From Sanghuangporus weigelae (lineage: Eukaryota; Basidiomycota; Agaricomycetes; Hymenochaetales; Hymenochaetaceae): a stretch of 64,000 bases of DNA. The stretch is from the NCBI GenBank assembly GCA_033182465.1, contig CP137325.1, forward strand, positions 1 to 64,000, in the 5' to 3' direction. The translations under genes were made by a program, and so were the position numbers. Of this stretch, positions 1 to 12,154 are shown one piece after another; position 1 is the first letter of the stretch, and each line of letters opens with the position of its first letter. The notes under the pieces are model-generated. The model saw only the letters and a list, made by a program, of their open reading frames with translations. It searched no databases and had not been told where the DNA came from.

Positions 1-227
1 GCCTAACCCTAGCCTAACCCTAGCCTAACCCTAGCTACCCTAAGCCTAACCCTAAGCCTAACCCTAAGCCTAACCCTAAGCCTAACCCTAAGCCTAACCC
101 TAAGCCTAACCCTAAGCCTAACCCTAAGCCTAACCCTAAGCCTAACCCTAAGCCTAACCCTAAGCCTAACCCTAAGCCTAACCCTAAGCCTAACCCAAAA
201 GCCTAACCCTAAGCCTAAGCCTAAGCC
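1..227. repeat. Telomere repeat array, left chromosome end
   Basis: The array reads CCCTAA-type hexamers on the plus strand, as expected for the C-rich strand at a left chromosome end. From about position 40 the hexamers alternate strictly between CCCTAA and GCCTAA, giving a 12-bp unit (TTAGGGTTAGGC on the G strand). The first 40 bases are less regular, with 11-bp units, and a short AAAA interruption lies near 197. The array ends at about 227 against unique sequence. Many fungi use plain TTAGGG, so the alternation is either a real telomere variant or a basecalling artefact. Confidence 0.93.
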
Positions 228-1516
228 GTCTTCGATGTATTGTAGCTCATCAATTGTCGTGACGCTGATCTTGTTAGCCTTGAGGAAATAATCGGATCTA
301 CATTGTTCGTGACAGCGTGAGGGCGTCGGAAGCACTTCTTGTTGCCGGAAGCGCGTCCACCTTGACCAGGATTACCTCGTTTCTTGCCTTTGCCCGACGT
401 ACGATCTGTCTTTTGCCAATTAGGATGTATATCGTTCCATCCATTACCACCCGATCCACCACCACCAAACGGTTCGTGAGGTAATACCTGTGCCCAATAC
501 TTTTCGACTTGTTTGTCCAAATCTGGATCTCTGACGGTCACTTCACCCAACTGGGCCAACATCATCCCAAGCAAAGCTCGGAAGGGCTCACTTCTTCCAT
601 CTTGATTCAACCGTTGCGAGTAAGAGACGGCAGCACCAACGGAGGTCTGATGCATTTGCAAGATAATGCTAAATTCGAAGCTGGATAGCCACATGAACTT
701 GCATTTCCAGAGGACCATATAAAAAATGGCCTAAATGCTCAGTCGGCCCGTGATACGAATAGGTAGGTACAATCGGATTCACTTTGTACAGAATCTGTCG
801 ATCGAGACCTTCAATATCTGAGAAGTCGACCAGGAAGAATTCATAACGACTGGTCAGAATGTCGGCGCTCTTCAGAACCGCTGATCGCTTGGCTTCGCAG
901 AGCGCGTAGATGTGATTATACTCCGGGTTCATGATCACAATATCTACCCGCTCCCCAGCATCAGTGACGGGACCACCAGCACCATACAAAGGGTGCAGAG
1001 GCGTCTCGACACTGACAATTTGCCATCTGAATAGCCTCACCAAAGTGGACTTGACGGCATAGATCAACCCCGAACGGATAAGACGTGTAGCCTAAACAGA
1101 CTAGATGAGTCATAGCCAACGATACGGTGGATAGGCACTTACATCCTGCTCGTATTCAATCCACGTCCATTCGTCGCGTTTCACGCCGTATCTCTCTTCA
1201 ACTCGAGGAGAAAACAATTCCGCATACGAGTCTATCACGGCCTCGTCTGACAAATCCCTATTACCATTCGAGTAGCCTTTGAGTTGTTTGTGTCTCCGAG
1301 AGTCCGTTCGCAAGCTTCGATAAGCCTGTTAACTTTTTCATCGTCCCTGAAGGCGAAGAGAGGCAGAAGCTCTCGATCGAGGCCATTCACATGGTCAACA
1401 TTAACCTTAGTAGAGGAGGCGGAGGGTCTGGAGACCCTAATTTGCTCGGAAGGGGGGTCTGGCGGAACGTTGAATATCGCATTCTCTCTGAACCAATCCT
1501 TTGCTAACGGTATCAT
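221..1516 (-). CDS. Subtelomeric protein with PD-(D/E)xK-like core, possibly degraded
   Basis: This is a multi-exon gene read toward the telomere. I do not recognise a named family. The central part has the pattern VDIVIMN followed about a dozen residues later by ALCEAKR, which resembles the Asp and Glu-x-Lys pair of PD-(D/E)xK nuclease folds; that is inference. Introns at 1092-1142 (donor GTAAGT) and 731-782 (donor GTGAAT) keep the frame open across three blocks. The C-terminus is Gly/Lys-rich and basic. The stop codon (221-223) lies inside the first telomere repeat unit. An ATG at 1516 is the best start I see. Between about 1313 and 1240 the frame changes with no intron I can justify, so the gene may be broken or its 5' model wrong. 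Confidence 0.5.
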
Positions 1517-1843
1517 GCTGAGTTGTCGAAGTAGAAGGATGATGGGAGTTCTTGCGCTTCGGGGTCGGCAACGCCCTATTGATTTACATGCGATCCCACG
1601 GCACCTTATTGGGATTCGGTGTCTCCTCTCGACTCGACAAAATAAAGTATTCACCTCAGCCGCGAGAAAGTATTAAGTAACACACTGGATCAGCAACTTC
1701 ATAGTAAAGACCGAGCTCAACATTCACAACGACGAGCAATCAATCGCTGCTCATTCGCCGGCGCTGCTGCTGCCTCTACTCCCACAAGAGTGTCGTTGTT
1801 CGGCGTGGTACCCAGGCAAGCGTTGACCGATCACGCGACACGC

Positions 1844-3164
1844 ATGGCTTCAGGTCTCGTCCAGCGACGTCGCACGACCGGGCAATCTTCCTCAGCGCAG
1901 GATGAGGACCTTGGCGGTATATGGAACCCACCGTCTGGAGAAAGCAGTGGAGGTGGCACGGGTAGCTCGACTCCAACTGGCAATGGTCACGCACCAGGTC
2001 CTGTTCACGCAGGGACCGCATTTGAAGGCGGCAGCAAGGTCGCATTCGACCCGCGAGACTTGGAGTTGGAAGACGCGGACGTTCGATCGTCTGGAGGGAA
2101 GATGCCGCGGTTAACTATCATGGAAGAGGTCCTGCTGCTCGGGATCAAGGACAAGCAGGTGCAACGGCCATCGTAATTCTTTGAGCTGATCCGCGTTCTT
2201 ATATCTTTTTTCTTTTCTCTGCAAGGGATATCTTTCCTTCTGGAACGACAATATTTCTTATGCACTGCGGGGGTGTATACTCATAGAGCTAGCCTTGCGG
2301 CGCCGTATCGCCGTCATTCGTGATCCTCTACGAAAGCGCTTTCCCCTCTCTGAGCGTGTCATAGAGGTCGTCGATTCCCGCCCAACAGGCGAAACCCTCC
2401 TCGACGAAGCGCTCAAAATGATTGTGGCAACTTCCTCCTCCCAATCATCCGTTCCCTCCGCCTCCTCTACAACGCCCGCTACTACTCCAGAGTACATGTC
2501 GGTCAACACGTGGATCGATCTTCTGAGTGGTGAAACGTGGAATCTTATGAGAATCGGGTTCCAGCTTAAGCAGGTGCGTGAGCGCCTTGCCAAAGGACTT
2601 GTCGACAAGGGCGTTCTTCGCACGGAAAAACGAAACTTCTTGCTCTTCGACATGGCTACGCATCCCGTCGCGGACGCTCGCACAAAAGAAAGCATCGTGA
2701 GACGTGTTACTACGCTACTCAGCGCACAAACGCGCGCTATCCCGCCTGCAGCCTTAGGAAAGGAAGGAGAACAATGCCGTGTCGCTCGCATAGTGGCACT
2801 ATGCTGTGCTGCGTATGCCGCTAGCGTGCTTGACAACTGTTTTTCCCGACTTGGATATGATGAGCGAGAGGCGGCTTTTGCTCGAGCGGAGGATATCCTC
2901 GCTGAATTCGCCTCCTGGCCGTTCGGTGCAGCTTCTGGATCAGGGTCGAATTCAACATCCCGTCGGCGCGATGCATCGAGAATTGGCGCAGGCAGTCCAG
3001 GTGGAGGTAGCACACCTGGCAGAGAGAGCGTGTTGGGTCTTATTGACGGTGTCCGTGCAGAGATGCACACGACCGGACCAGGAGTGAGCGATGGCGAAGA
3101 TCGGTGTTTTGAGTTGGTCGCGGCTGTCTTAGACATTCTTTCCCGCCTTGATTCTCTACTATGA
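1844..3164 (+). CDS. VPS74: Vps74/GOLPH3-family Golgi phosphoprotein
   Basis: Vps74 is a peripheral Golgi protein that binds PI4P and the tails of glycosyltransferases and retains them by coupling to COPI. Exon 1 ends LTIMEEVLLLGIKDKQ, and an intron at 2159-2225 (donor GTGCAA, acceptor GCAAG) leads into GYLSFWNDNISYALRG, the classic start of the GPP34 domain. Further conserved blocks are SVNTWIDLLSGETWN, QVRERLAKGLVDKGVLRTE and FLLFDMATHP, which hold the PI4P-binding Trp and basic residues. The protein ends SRLDSLL, as in yeast. Two low-complexity inserts (Ser/Thr near 2455-2500, Ser/Gly near 2930-3040) are extra relative to yeast. I chose ATG 1844 because it gives MASGLVQRRR, matching the short basic N-terminus of the family; an in-frame ATG at 1790 adds 18 residues. 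Confidence 0.95.
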
Positions 3165-3529
3165 TGACCATTCAGACTTCTCTTTAATCCTTTTTCTTTT
3201 TCTTCCGTATTCGCTGTCAGCACTTCCTCCTCTGCATTGTCGTCCGTTCGTGTTCTCGCCGGCTCTTGTATAAAAGTATTCTGCTGGTAATCTATTCAGA
3301 AATTCTGTTATGACGTATGATGTCTAAATCAGATCGAATGGGGTATTAACTAGTGGTATCCATGCTACAGTGCTTGTGAATGATGTGAACGAGAGTGTTG
3401 TTAGGTAACTCCAATGAAATATAATAGGAAGATAAGTTATCATGAACGGGCGCAAATCGAGAAGGACAGGCAAATGCAATAGGAAGACGTAAAAGTTCAA
3501 CATTAGGGAAGCTTATAATTACCGTTAGG
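3165..3529. other. Intergenic region between convergent genes
   Basis: AT-rich spacer between VPS74 (plus) and the receptor gene (minus), which converge here. It should hold both 3' untranslated regions. I see no further ORF or repeat in it. Confidence 0.6.
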
Positions 3530-6429
3530 TCATCTGCGAAGTTCTATTGTTAGCCGGAATAAAGCATGGTAGATGAGGCGGCTTACATCAATAAAAGAAG
3601 AATATTTGGATCGAGATCCACTTGCGACATCCGGTGCGGTCCTGCCACGATGACCTTGGGAACGGACGGCACCATCACTGAGAGATCGCGGACGACTAGG
3701 CGGACGTGTCCCGCGGAAGAGAAGGGGAGACGTCGGTGGGATAGAAGGAGGTGACTGCAAGCTCGTCGGAGGAAAAGAGTCAAGTAGACTATGTTCCGGA
3801 ATAGCGGCAAGTGCAGAATGAGGGAAACGTATTCTCGGAGAGCGAGTACTACTCTGGGAAGACGGTGATGCCCTGAAGGATCTTGGAGACGGGATACCAA
3901 TAGTTGGACGAACGGGCCGAGAGCGTGTAACAGAGTTGTCGGATGAACTAGACGATTTATGCAGTGGGCGTGGTCCTCGGAGACGACGTTCACGAGAAGC
4001 AAGGACAGAAGTGGAGTCTCTGCGAGATACAGGGGACACACTAAGCGGATCTTCTTGAACGAATGGATTTTCAATTGATTGTTCGCCACCTGCTGAGGCT
4101 ATGGGAGTCTCGGTTGTCGAAGATTCACCGACTATGTTTCGAGTTTCGGGGGTTTCGTAAATATCTACATGACCATAGCCTGTCTGCCCAGGAAAATCGC
4201 CTGGCATGTCGGAAGCACTGGATGCATCAAAGCGACAGACTTCCTGAGTAGTCCAGCCGTCGGCAGGAGCCTCATTGGTACTTGTAGTTCCACCAGGATC
4301 TCGACTCTGCGAAGACGCTCCAATGGATTCATGCATGCTAGACGGAGACAGATCCAAAAAAGCCACTCGCTCCTCGCGCTGCATTGGCATCCATGGGTGG
4401 ATGAGGTCGCTCAATCCGCTTATGCGGGGATCCGGCAGATCGAGAGTCAGAGGGCTAAATGAAGACCGAGTTTTAAAGCTTAAGTGCCTTCCTTCTCGAA
4501 CACGCAATGAACTACCTCGTGGAGACGCAGTGAAAGGAGATGTTGTGATAGAGACAGGTTTATAATCGAATTCCTCGCTCAGATCCAAGTTGAGTGGGTC
4601 TTGTTGATCCAACTTGTGTGTGCTCCTTCGTGAAGATGAATCGTGGCGTCTGTCCTGATCCTGACGGCTCTCAAAATCAGAAGAGGCACGTCCTCTAGGA
4701 ACGAGTAGGATCTGCGGCCTTATATCTGCTCGCCCGTCTTCTTCTGTCGTTAAGAGAGTTCTGATTTCGCCGCGCCTCGAATCTGGTCTTGTCATGTCCT
4801 GCATTTCCATCTCACCTTCTGATTCACCGCCTCTTCTTTTCCATCCTCGCAGCCAGCTGCTCCAGTCCCTTCTCAGTCTCGCTATAGGATTACGCCCCAA
4901 GCTCATGGATCCCTCTCCTACCCCGATTTCTCGAGAAGCGCTGAAAAGTAACACATTTGGACGAGTAAAGGTGAACAGAAGAACGTCAATGACACCTCCA
5001 AGTTTGAAAAGAGATGCCGCTGCTGCTGTCACTCCAAAAGGTACTTCGTGCCTTGGAGGCGAGTGGGAAGAATATTCAGTGAAGGATGTCCAGCGAGTTG
5101 CAGAAAGGGGAAGGATAGTAATCTACTTATTATAGTGAGTAAGGGGATAATGGCCAAGAGGACGGAGCGATCTCTTGAACGCACGGTAAACAAACAAGGG
5201 TACCATAACATCTTTCGCGCCTCGTATATGGTCAGAATCCTTCTCCCTTCCGGATCATTCTCCTCGCCATCACCTCTCATTCCTAGCTCCCTTTCTAGGA
5301 GTTGTCCGTCCCTGTCTCTGCCGGTATTAAATTCTTCCGACCACCAGCAGCGACACCGTCTCAAACCAGCAGAAAGTGTCCTGGACAATCTGCCTTGGAC
5401 CCGCCTTTCTGGGAGCGCACCTCGGAGACGAAAGAACAGCAAGACGTATAGAACGCCAGAACCGATAGCTGCTAGCCACGCGAACACATAACTGGCACCT
5501 GCTCTCAATGCAATGTGTGCAGCTCCAATGTAGCACCATGTCGGAGAAGGGGTGTAGAACGGTGGCTTGGATGGGTCGGAAGACAACGAGAGAGCCGGAA
5601 TGAGTACGAGGAGAAACTACAATTACGACTTAGAACCTGTGTGTTATCACAGGCGCTGCTAGCTTACCAAAAAGGTCCAGATGCCAATCAGGACGGAGAA
5701 ACCAATAATACGAGTCCGAGGAGGAGTCCAACGGAAGAAAACAACAAAGAAAGTATGCAATGCTATTGCCTAGAGAACAGACAAGAAGTATGAGGTTAGA
5801 TAAAGGCACAAGAAGGAGGCAAACAAACAAGTGTGGAAAGAGCTACTGCCGGCGTTCCGATATGTTCCAATCCGCCTGCCAGGAAGAAGTTGGTTGTATA
5901 AGGCCATTACTCGAGATAGGGGTTGTTACGAGACACACCTTGTACCGAGCAGAAACCACTACATGACGACTGCCTTTCACTGACCCACTTCAAATTCATA
6001 ATACCGCTGACGGCGACCAGCATGTCGGCAAATAACAACGAAAGCTGGGCAAATGGAATTGTCAGTGACAACCATGTTGCTTGGTAGCAAACCTACAAAA
6101 TAGACGTCAATATCAGTCTTGAGAAAAACTCGAGTTCCCGACGAGTAGCGCCATATCTTAAACACACGATCCTAATCAGAAGGTGAGATAATTAGGATCG
6201 ATACACGAAAACAGGGAGTTTGGAATTCGGAAGCGCACGATATAAAGTATCAAGGTAACAGTGATAGCCAGAAAAGACAAGAAGGAACAGACGATTATGA
6301 ACTAGAAGTGATTGAGTCAGAGTCCGTGGCATTTGAAGAGCTTTCGAGACGCACTGTAAGCCCAATAGATTGCTCGTCCGTCAATACAGTCAAACATTGT
6401 TCGGATACAGCAACATGCTCAGCGACCAT
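3530..6429 (-). CDS. Seven-transmembrane receptor (Git3/cAR-like GPCR) with long Ser/Pro tail
   Basis: This is a plasma-membrane receptor of the fungal Git3/cAMP-receptor-like type, expected to couple to a G alpha protein. Exon 1 (6355-6429) gives MVAEHVAVSEQ and TDEQSIGLT, and an intron at 6302-6354 joins it to helix 1 (SFLSFLAITVTLILYIVRF). Helix 2 contains LSLLFADMLVAVSGIMNLKW after an intron with donor GTAGGT. Helix 4 is RIIGFSVLIGIWTFL, followed by a loop with PSPTWCYIG, and helix 7 is near GGVIDVLLFTFTRP. The helix 6/7 junction near 5030-5100 changes frame and I could not place its intron exactly. After helix 7 comes a cytoplasmic tail of roughly 450 residues rich in Ser, Pro and Arg, likely phosphorylated. 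A GTAAGC near the end may open one more intron. The ligand cannot be told from sequence. Confidence 0.8.
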
Positions 6430-6466
6430 TACAAGTGCTGCACAGTCTCTGAAGGAACACGCATGA

Positions 6467-7228
6467 GTGCTGAGAACGGCGGGATCGGCAGGAAGCGTAG
6501 AAGGGGTGCGGAAGGAAAATTTGCTGATGATTGGAGTTAAAGCCAAAGTGAGTTCCAGTACACCCTTGATGATCAGAAGCTGCGACAGTTCAGAAAACAG
6601 CAAGAAGCAGTGCCCGAGCCAAAGGAGCACGGCGCCGATGATGGCTCGGAATAAAGCTGTGGAGCAGAACCACCGTCGCTTACCGCGTAGGAGCGACGAA
6701 GTGGGACCGAGAAGGCCGTCTACTGATATATGCACCAGCGGAGACGAAGCGCAGCATCAGTACGACCGCATCGAGGACAGCCTTTGTTCCGGTTCAAAAG
6801 ACAACGATGCACCGCACACGACGATGAAGGCAATGCGTTTCACTCGAGAAGTCTGTCGAATATCCCTCGACTCTCCGAGCAGAGTGAGCGAAGAACATCA
6901 GATTGCACGTCGGGACCTGACAGACTCCAGGGCTTGGTTGACGGAGGAGCACAAAGACAAAAAGATGATCAAGTAGATGAAACGGACGAGTTTGTTCGTT
7001 GTTGCTCTTGGGGCCGACACAGTGCGCAACACGCGCACGCGAATGGAACAGGAACTGATCAAGCGAACTGCGTTCGCATCGCATCTCGCTGTTGGACCCC
7101 TCTTCAAGCTTCAAGAGCCTCTTGTCACCGTTGTTCGCAACGACTCCGACTCCGACTCGGAACCTTGAAGTTGAACGCTCACCGATGTTAAATGGCAACA
7201 CGTTCTCACAGTCACGAGGCATTCTCAC
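6467..7228 (-). CDS. Probable multi-span membrane protein, family unknown
   Basis: Three reading frames on the minus strand carry successive hydrophobic stretches: FIYLIIFLSLCSSVNQALE near 6960, a segment around RIAFIV near 6830, AVVLMLRFVSAGAYI near 6750, and AIIGAVLLWLGHCFLLF with IIKGVLELTLALTPII between 6640 and 6500. They line up as one gene if short introns are accepted (for example donor GTCAGG with acceptor GACAG, and donor GTAGAC with acceptor CACAG). The last block stays in frame with exon 1 of the receptor downstream, so the two could be one longer gene, although receptors of that class normally lack such an extension. I do not recognise the family. Confidence 0.4.
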
Positions 7229-7768
7229 GCTTGTTGTTTTTCAAATAAAATAAATAAAACAAACTGCGTCCAACTTTACATTAATTCTTGCGTTTCGATT
7301 TCAATATACTAGTACTAGCTTTAATTTACGTGACATATTAACCGAAATGGTGTACAGATCGACGATAGATAGATATTGTGCTTTTAGCTATATTTGCTTC
7401 CGCATCCGACTCGCAATCCTTCTTGACCTCTACTTCCCGCTTCCGAGTCCCTGCACTTGATTCTGCTTCCCCGCACTTGAACCTGCTTTCCCGCACTCGA
7501 ATCCGCAAGTTCGCGCTGATAGATGCTTAGCTCGTTCCGCTTCAGGTCATTCATCACTCTGTCAACAACCAGCGTCTCATGCTGAAGCTTTATCGTAACT
7601 GCGTGCATGGCAAACTGGACAATGGCGAACTGGATGCGGAGCTGCAGTGGTCAGAAGACGTTTCCGGGATAAAACAGATATAAAATGGGCAAGGCACCTT
7701 GAACGAGTTTCTCATCTACAATATTCCTCCTCATCCAGATAGAAAGTCAACAATTTCAAAGTCTCGTC
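7229..7768. other. Intergenic region
   Basis: AT-rich DNA near 7240-7390, then a Ser/Pro-codon-rich stretch near 7430-7510 with three near-repeats of a CCGCACT-containing phrase. No convincing gene. Confidence 0.5.
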
Positions 7769-8411
7769 ATGTCTACAACCCTGCCGGCACATGAGACGTT
7801 CATGCTGACGCTGAGGAAGCGCCATCTTGAGCAGCTGCGCCATGTCCAGGTCCCCGCCGAGCCTCTCCCAGGATCACCGTGACCTGCACTTCCTCGTGCA
7901 CCCGTTCCATACGACCAGCTTGTACAGTGGTCCAAGCAAACGAGCACACAGATCACGAAGGCAGTTCCGAGCCGTGAGTTGACTCATCTACCCCTCGTAA
8001 CACAGACTGAGTACATTGGACAACCGTAATGGACAGTCGTGGCAGCAACTTAGACCCAGTGACGGCCGTACCGCCCGTCATTCCCCGCATTAGCACGTGG
8101 CGCCATGTCGACAATCAAGCTAACGATTCAGCCCCGCCGCAGGCACTTCAAACGGAGATTGACATCCAGGCGGGCGTCAGCCTCAAGCCTTGGAACTTCC
8201 GTACCATTGTGAGTTTTCTCGCCGAAACTAGACTAAAAGCATAGGTATTGATACATTCATCACAGCCACTGCAGCATATTCCCAGAACATTTACAACGCT
8301 TCCACCATTGGTCCCAAGATAAAGATTGATTTGATCCAGCAGCTTCTTGATGAAGCAGGCCCTGCGCCTACTGACTCCCGAATGAACCGCCAAATCTCAA
8401 GACCAAATTGA
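7769..8411 (+). pseudogene. Small degraded gene, product unknown
   Basis: An ATG at 7769 opens a frame with MSTTLPAHETFMLTLRK that meets an in-frame TGA after 37 codons. The same frame continues with PVPYDQLVQWSKQTSTQI. A second frame from about 8029 holds SLKPWNFRTI followed by a GTGAGT donor, and a third holds NIYNASTIGPKIKIDLIQQL and ends at 8411. Codon use looks protein-like throughout. The stop and the very short possible introns (about 36-38 bp) suggest a decayed gene rather than an active one. I do not recognise the product. Confidence 0.33.
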
Positions 8412-8667
8412 AAGAACAGACGAGGAACATGACTTATTTTCCGTATCGCTAATGCAAGGTATGATTTGTATGATAGGGCGTAGTGGATGTTTAGTTGATG
8501 ATATCCGGTCCTGGTCGAGAGCTTGACCATGTCGCGCTGCCGTCACAGTGCCGTGGCGACTAGCGCCGCGATAAATTTTGGTGATTTTGACTATCTCAAT
8601 ATTACAAGCTCTCGGATACGTATACGCCAGAAAGAAGATCGCTATGAGAAGAATGAATCAGAGGACG

Positions 8668-10136
8668 CTACGTTATGCTTGTGGTTTTCTCATCCCTGGT
8701 TTGTCTGATACTGTGCGTCAGCTCCAGCTCCACACTACCGAGTGAGCTTTGCCGTTTAGACTCAGCACGAAAAGTGCGAAGGAGCAGTCGAGCATTGATA
8801 GTCGTTATGAGAGATATCGAGAATGCCATGACGATAAAAGGCAACTCCTTCTGAATAAAATGTCAATAATTGGATATCACTGAACAGCTCCGCGGACATA
8901 CATTACTCGACGTGCAAGCAACAACGTTTGTCATTCGAATTGCTGTAAGAAGGCAGAAATTAGATGTCTTCGTAACTTAGTGATTGGATGATTCACCCCA
9001 GGTGGCCTTCATCACAAGATTCGTCAAATGGTTTATACGGGAGAGAAGTCAAAAAGCCTACAAAAATCAATAACGCTCCGTCTTCATACAAAACTTCAGC
9101 CAGTTTCTGGCTTGTTAGACGCGGTCGGTCTATTGCATTCCAAATAATGATTCCAAACACATAAACGTCAAAAATAGCCTGCTTTCAAAAATTTGAGGCA
9201 TTCTGATGAGACCTTGAATGCAATTGAGAAGTTCGGACAGCACCTGGCACATCCAAATACCTAGAAACTGCCCCTGGTTGAAAGCAGCAGAACATTGGTT
9301 TATAAATGAGATGTAATCTGCGGTTTCTGGGAATGAGAAAGATCATATCAGAATCAGTAGAGTTGAAGTACTCAGAGTGAAAGCATACGGTTTAGATCGT
9401 GCACAGTCATACCCAATAATACGGTGGTCACTGAGTTGACGATTATCGAACCGGCGACGAGGAGTCGGATAATTTTAGTCTTGCGTTCCCATAGTAAGAA
9501 AGTTCGGAATACGACAAGCCCTTTTGTTGCCCATAGAGCACGCTGACGTTTTACTTTAGAAAACCTATAAGTAGTAAGTAAGCTCTCACCGTGTCCAAGA
9601 GCTTCGCAGATGAAGACAAGAATAGAGACTGCGACGATTGTATTGTGACACCTTGGTCATAATGAGAAAAATATTAATTCTCAATGCTTGCCATAGAGGA
9701 GCTTGCTTACTGGCATGAACATTATCGATTCGTTGAATGGCAGAACAATTGGAAATTTCAACAGATCTTACCCATTTTTTCGTCAAATTCTGAATACTAG
9801 CAACGTCTGTGATAGAACAGGTTAGGCGCTGCTAGCGAGAACTGCAAGCCTCACAGACACGTTACGAGAACTGAGGCAGATATAATAGCCAGACAACGGT
9901 ATGATGCGTATGTAATTTGCGAGATTGTGAATTTGGACCTCCAAATTTCTCTAACCTCCCAAGGGAACATCAGGAATGAATCATAGACCAGACATACAAG
10001 CCCAGACACTGTGAAAGAAACGGGATTGTGGGAGGGAGCATTAACCACTGGTAACATATTGCTCACCAGTTAAATATCTAGTTGCCAAAATCTCCCGCGA
10101 AGCTGAGTGCAGCTCATGTACTAAAGAATCCGCCAT
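8668..10136 (-). CDS. DUF6533-type membrane protein (paralog A)
   Basis: This looks like a basidiomycete-specific multi-helix membrane family of unknown function. Exon 1 gives MADSLVHELHSAS and ATRYLT. An intron (donor GTGAGC, acceptor TTTCACAG) leads into VCLVYDSFLMFPWEVREIW, the Tyr-Asp and Glu-x-x-x-Ile-Trp signature of the DUF6533 start. Later blocks are NTIVAVSILVFICEALGH, VVFRTFLLWERKTKIIRLL, FDVYVFGIIIWNAID and SLITTINARLLLRTF. Several short introns separate them and stop codons in the chosen frame were not apparent. The C-terminus ends near 8668. A second gene of the same layout (paralog B) lies upstream on the same strand, split by transposons, so the two look like an old tandem pair. 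Confidence 0.68.
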
Positions 10137-10750
10137 CTAGCAGAATCAGAGGGGATGACTTGCGAGGAGAATCAAGGAGCTCAGTGCGACAGCTATTATA
10201 CGGACAGAGTCTCATCTAGATGGCGGTGTTCTCCGTTCTTGGATCACTGTTGCCATCCTAAAGATGCAGATCTCAAGTAACTATGAGATAGTGCGGGATA
10301 GATTTTAATAGAAGAACGAGGAATGATTGTATGTGTTGATGAAAAATCGCGTCCTCATCACTCAATAGAAGACAGCGTCGTGATGAGCATTATATCAAGT
10401 TTGATTGATCCCGCCACGTCTGGCAGCGTAGCTTACGTCTCTGAGAAAATTTCATGGGAAAGAGCCAGTTTTTGAATAGTCTTAAATACAGTCGGATAGA
10501 ATCAAATTGCCGCGAGTATCCATAAGGCAAAGCTTCAATCCCCATCTGAAGTTGGAGACATCGACCATTCGCTGATTGAGCGATTAGAAGGTAAACTTGA
10601 AACGCTCATCAACTATCGCGTCATGATCAGTGTGCTTGCACATTTCCGAAGCCAAAGGTTGCGGCGATAGGCATCATTATCATCGATGCTAGGCGTTTCA
10701 AGAGGCCAACTCGTTCTTCTGCTCCTTCATCTTCATCCTTGTCTCGACTC
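10137..10750. other. Spacer between the two DUF6533 paralogs
   Basis: Unique-looking DNA with no long ORF. It should contain the promoter of paralog A and the 3' end of paralog B. No repeat or RNA gene seen. Confidence 0.5.
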
Positions 10751-11097
10751 TCAGTTCCATCGATTCTTCCGCGAGATCGTTTCTACATTTATCTTAACGA
10801 TGAAGGATCGTAAGAGAAGTCGCGCGTTGATAATCGCTATGAGAGTCGCAGAAAAGGATAAACCGATGACGGACAGCGACATCTGTGTTTTTTTTTCTTG
10901 TACTATGTTTAGGACGAAAGATACTAGTTGTGACCTACGTTGCTTGATATGCAAAGCAAAGCGTCAACCATACGAATTTGCTGTAAGGAGGCGAAACATC
11001 AGATTGCTAATTCCACGAGAGCTGAGATCGTTTACTCCAGGTGGCCTTGACAACAAGATGGGTCAGTATCTTAGGACATAACGAAAATGAATACTTA
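10751..11097 (-). pseudogene. DUF6533 paralog B, C-terminal part
   Basis: The minus strand carries GLSFSATLIAIINARLLLRSF and ends NRWN at 10751, which aligns with SLITTINARLLLRTF at the end of paralog A. Upstream of it lies a GCCACCTGGAGTAAACG segment matching GCCACCTGGGGTGAATC of paralog A at an exon edge. The homology stops at the TA at 11096-11097, exactly where the long-TIR transposon begins. The N-terminal part of the same gene is found at 21.86-22.85 kb in the same orientation. Confidence 0.65.
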
Positions 11098-12154
11098 CAG
11101 CCGTTTGCAAAAGTAATGAGAAAAGCCTAAATCACGTGATTTTTTGACACATGTCGTGCCCTTGAACAACAAAAATGAATTGAGTGCTCTATTTCTCGGT
11201 CAATACTGCATGTAAAAATATGATATGGCTATGTAAAAAAGGTGCTCAAAAATGCGCTTCCAACGGTGTAAGAACGTATGAGAAATATAGTGTGTACATG
11301 ACAGAACAAAACAGACAACCTTGTCAACCCATCCCTCACAACCATCCCTCAGGCCATTGAAAAATCACCACTCATGAAATACTCCATGTAAAAATATAAT
11401 TCAGGTGGCATAATTCATGCAAGTGCAGAAGGTATCTGTGTACAAGTTCTTGTGGCATATTGATAGGCCCTTCAATGGTAGAGTAAGGTAACAGCCATTC
11501 ATGCCCACTTGCAGAACCCCTCTCCTCAGCCTCCTCGCAGGGCACTAGCACTCATCGTTTCGATTACCAACAGGTCAGTACTTGCCCTTCACTGCCTATC
11601 CCATCCAGTCGAAGCTCTGAAGAGAAAATGCAGCAGCCTTTGGAGCCAGGTCCATCAACATCTTCATATTCTTCTTTGCATCTCGAGCTAAAGCGGTCAA
11701 AGCAGGCTAAGGAGCCTCAACAACAGATCAGTTAGCTACAATTTGTTGTTATCGCTCAGTACACAGCTCGCACATACAGATCATATTAAGTACAAGAAGC
11801 AATTCACGACTGAAGGCAAACTCTCGATCAAACGAGAGCAGGTGGAACTCGAATCATCGCTACTGAAAGAATACGGTCTGAAACTGCATATGATGGCCAA
11901 AATACACGGGAATACAGAGGTAGAATGACATATAGAAGAACAGAATACTTATTCAGATAGGGAGGGAACAAGAAGAGCATAACACAACAATTCCTGCTGT
12001 ACACGCATTACAAGGCAAGGCAAATGGAGCCACTGTGTGGTGACCTACTGCAGCATGCTCTTGGTATACTCAAACAGCCGCAAAAGGGATCAACGTGCCC
12101 GCATAAGAAGTAAGAAGACTGAGTCAAAATAAATAAACACAAAATGAGATCCTT
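11098..12154 (+). repeat. Left terminal inverted repeat of transposon X
   Basis: Near-perfect inverted copy of 19031-20087. It contains an ORF at 11743-11928 ending MAKIHGNTEVE, preceded by a Gln/Ser-rich frame (PSTSSYSSLHLELKRSK) that may be its upstream exon. The matching arm differs by single bases, for example one residue in the 61-codon ORF. Confidence 0.85.

Noticed and set aside
1-227. Nematode contamination, because TTAGGC is the nematode telomere repeat
   Set aside because: Only every second unit is TTAGGC, and all adjacent genes have fungal intron style and fungal families.
9-335. Minus-strand ORF with a long Arg-Val-Arg-Leu repeat
   Set aside because: It is only the telomere repeat read in one frame.
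6467-6976. Plus-strand ORF of 169 codons
   Set aside because: The opposite strand shows hydrophobic helices in register with plausible introns; the plus frame is a Ser/Arg/Asp-rich shadow.
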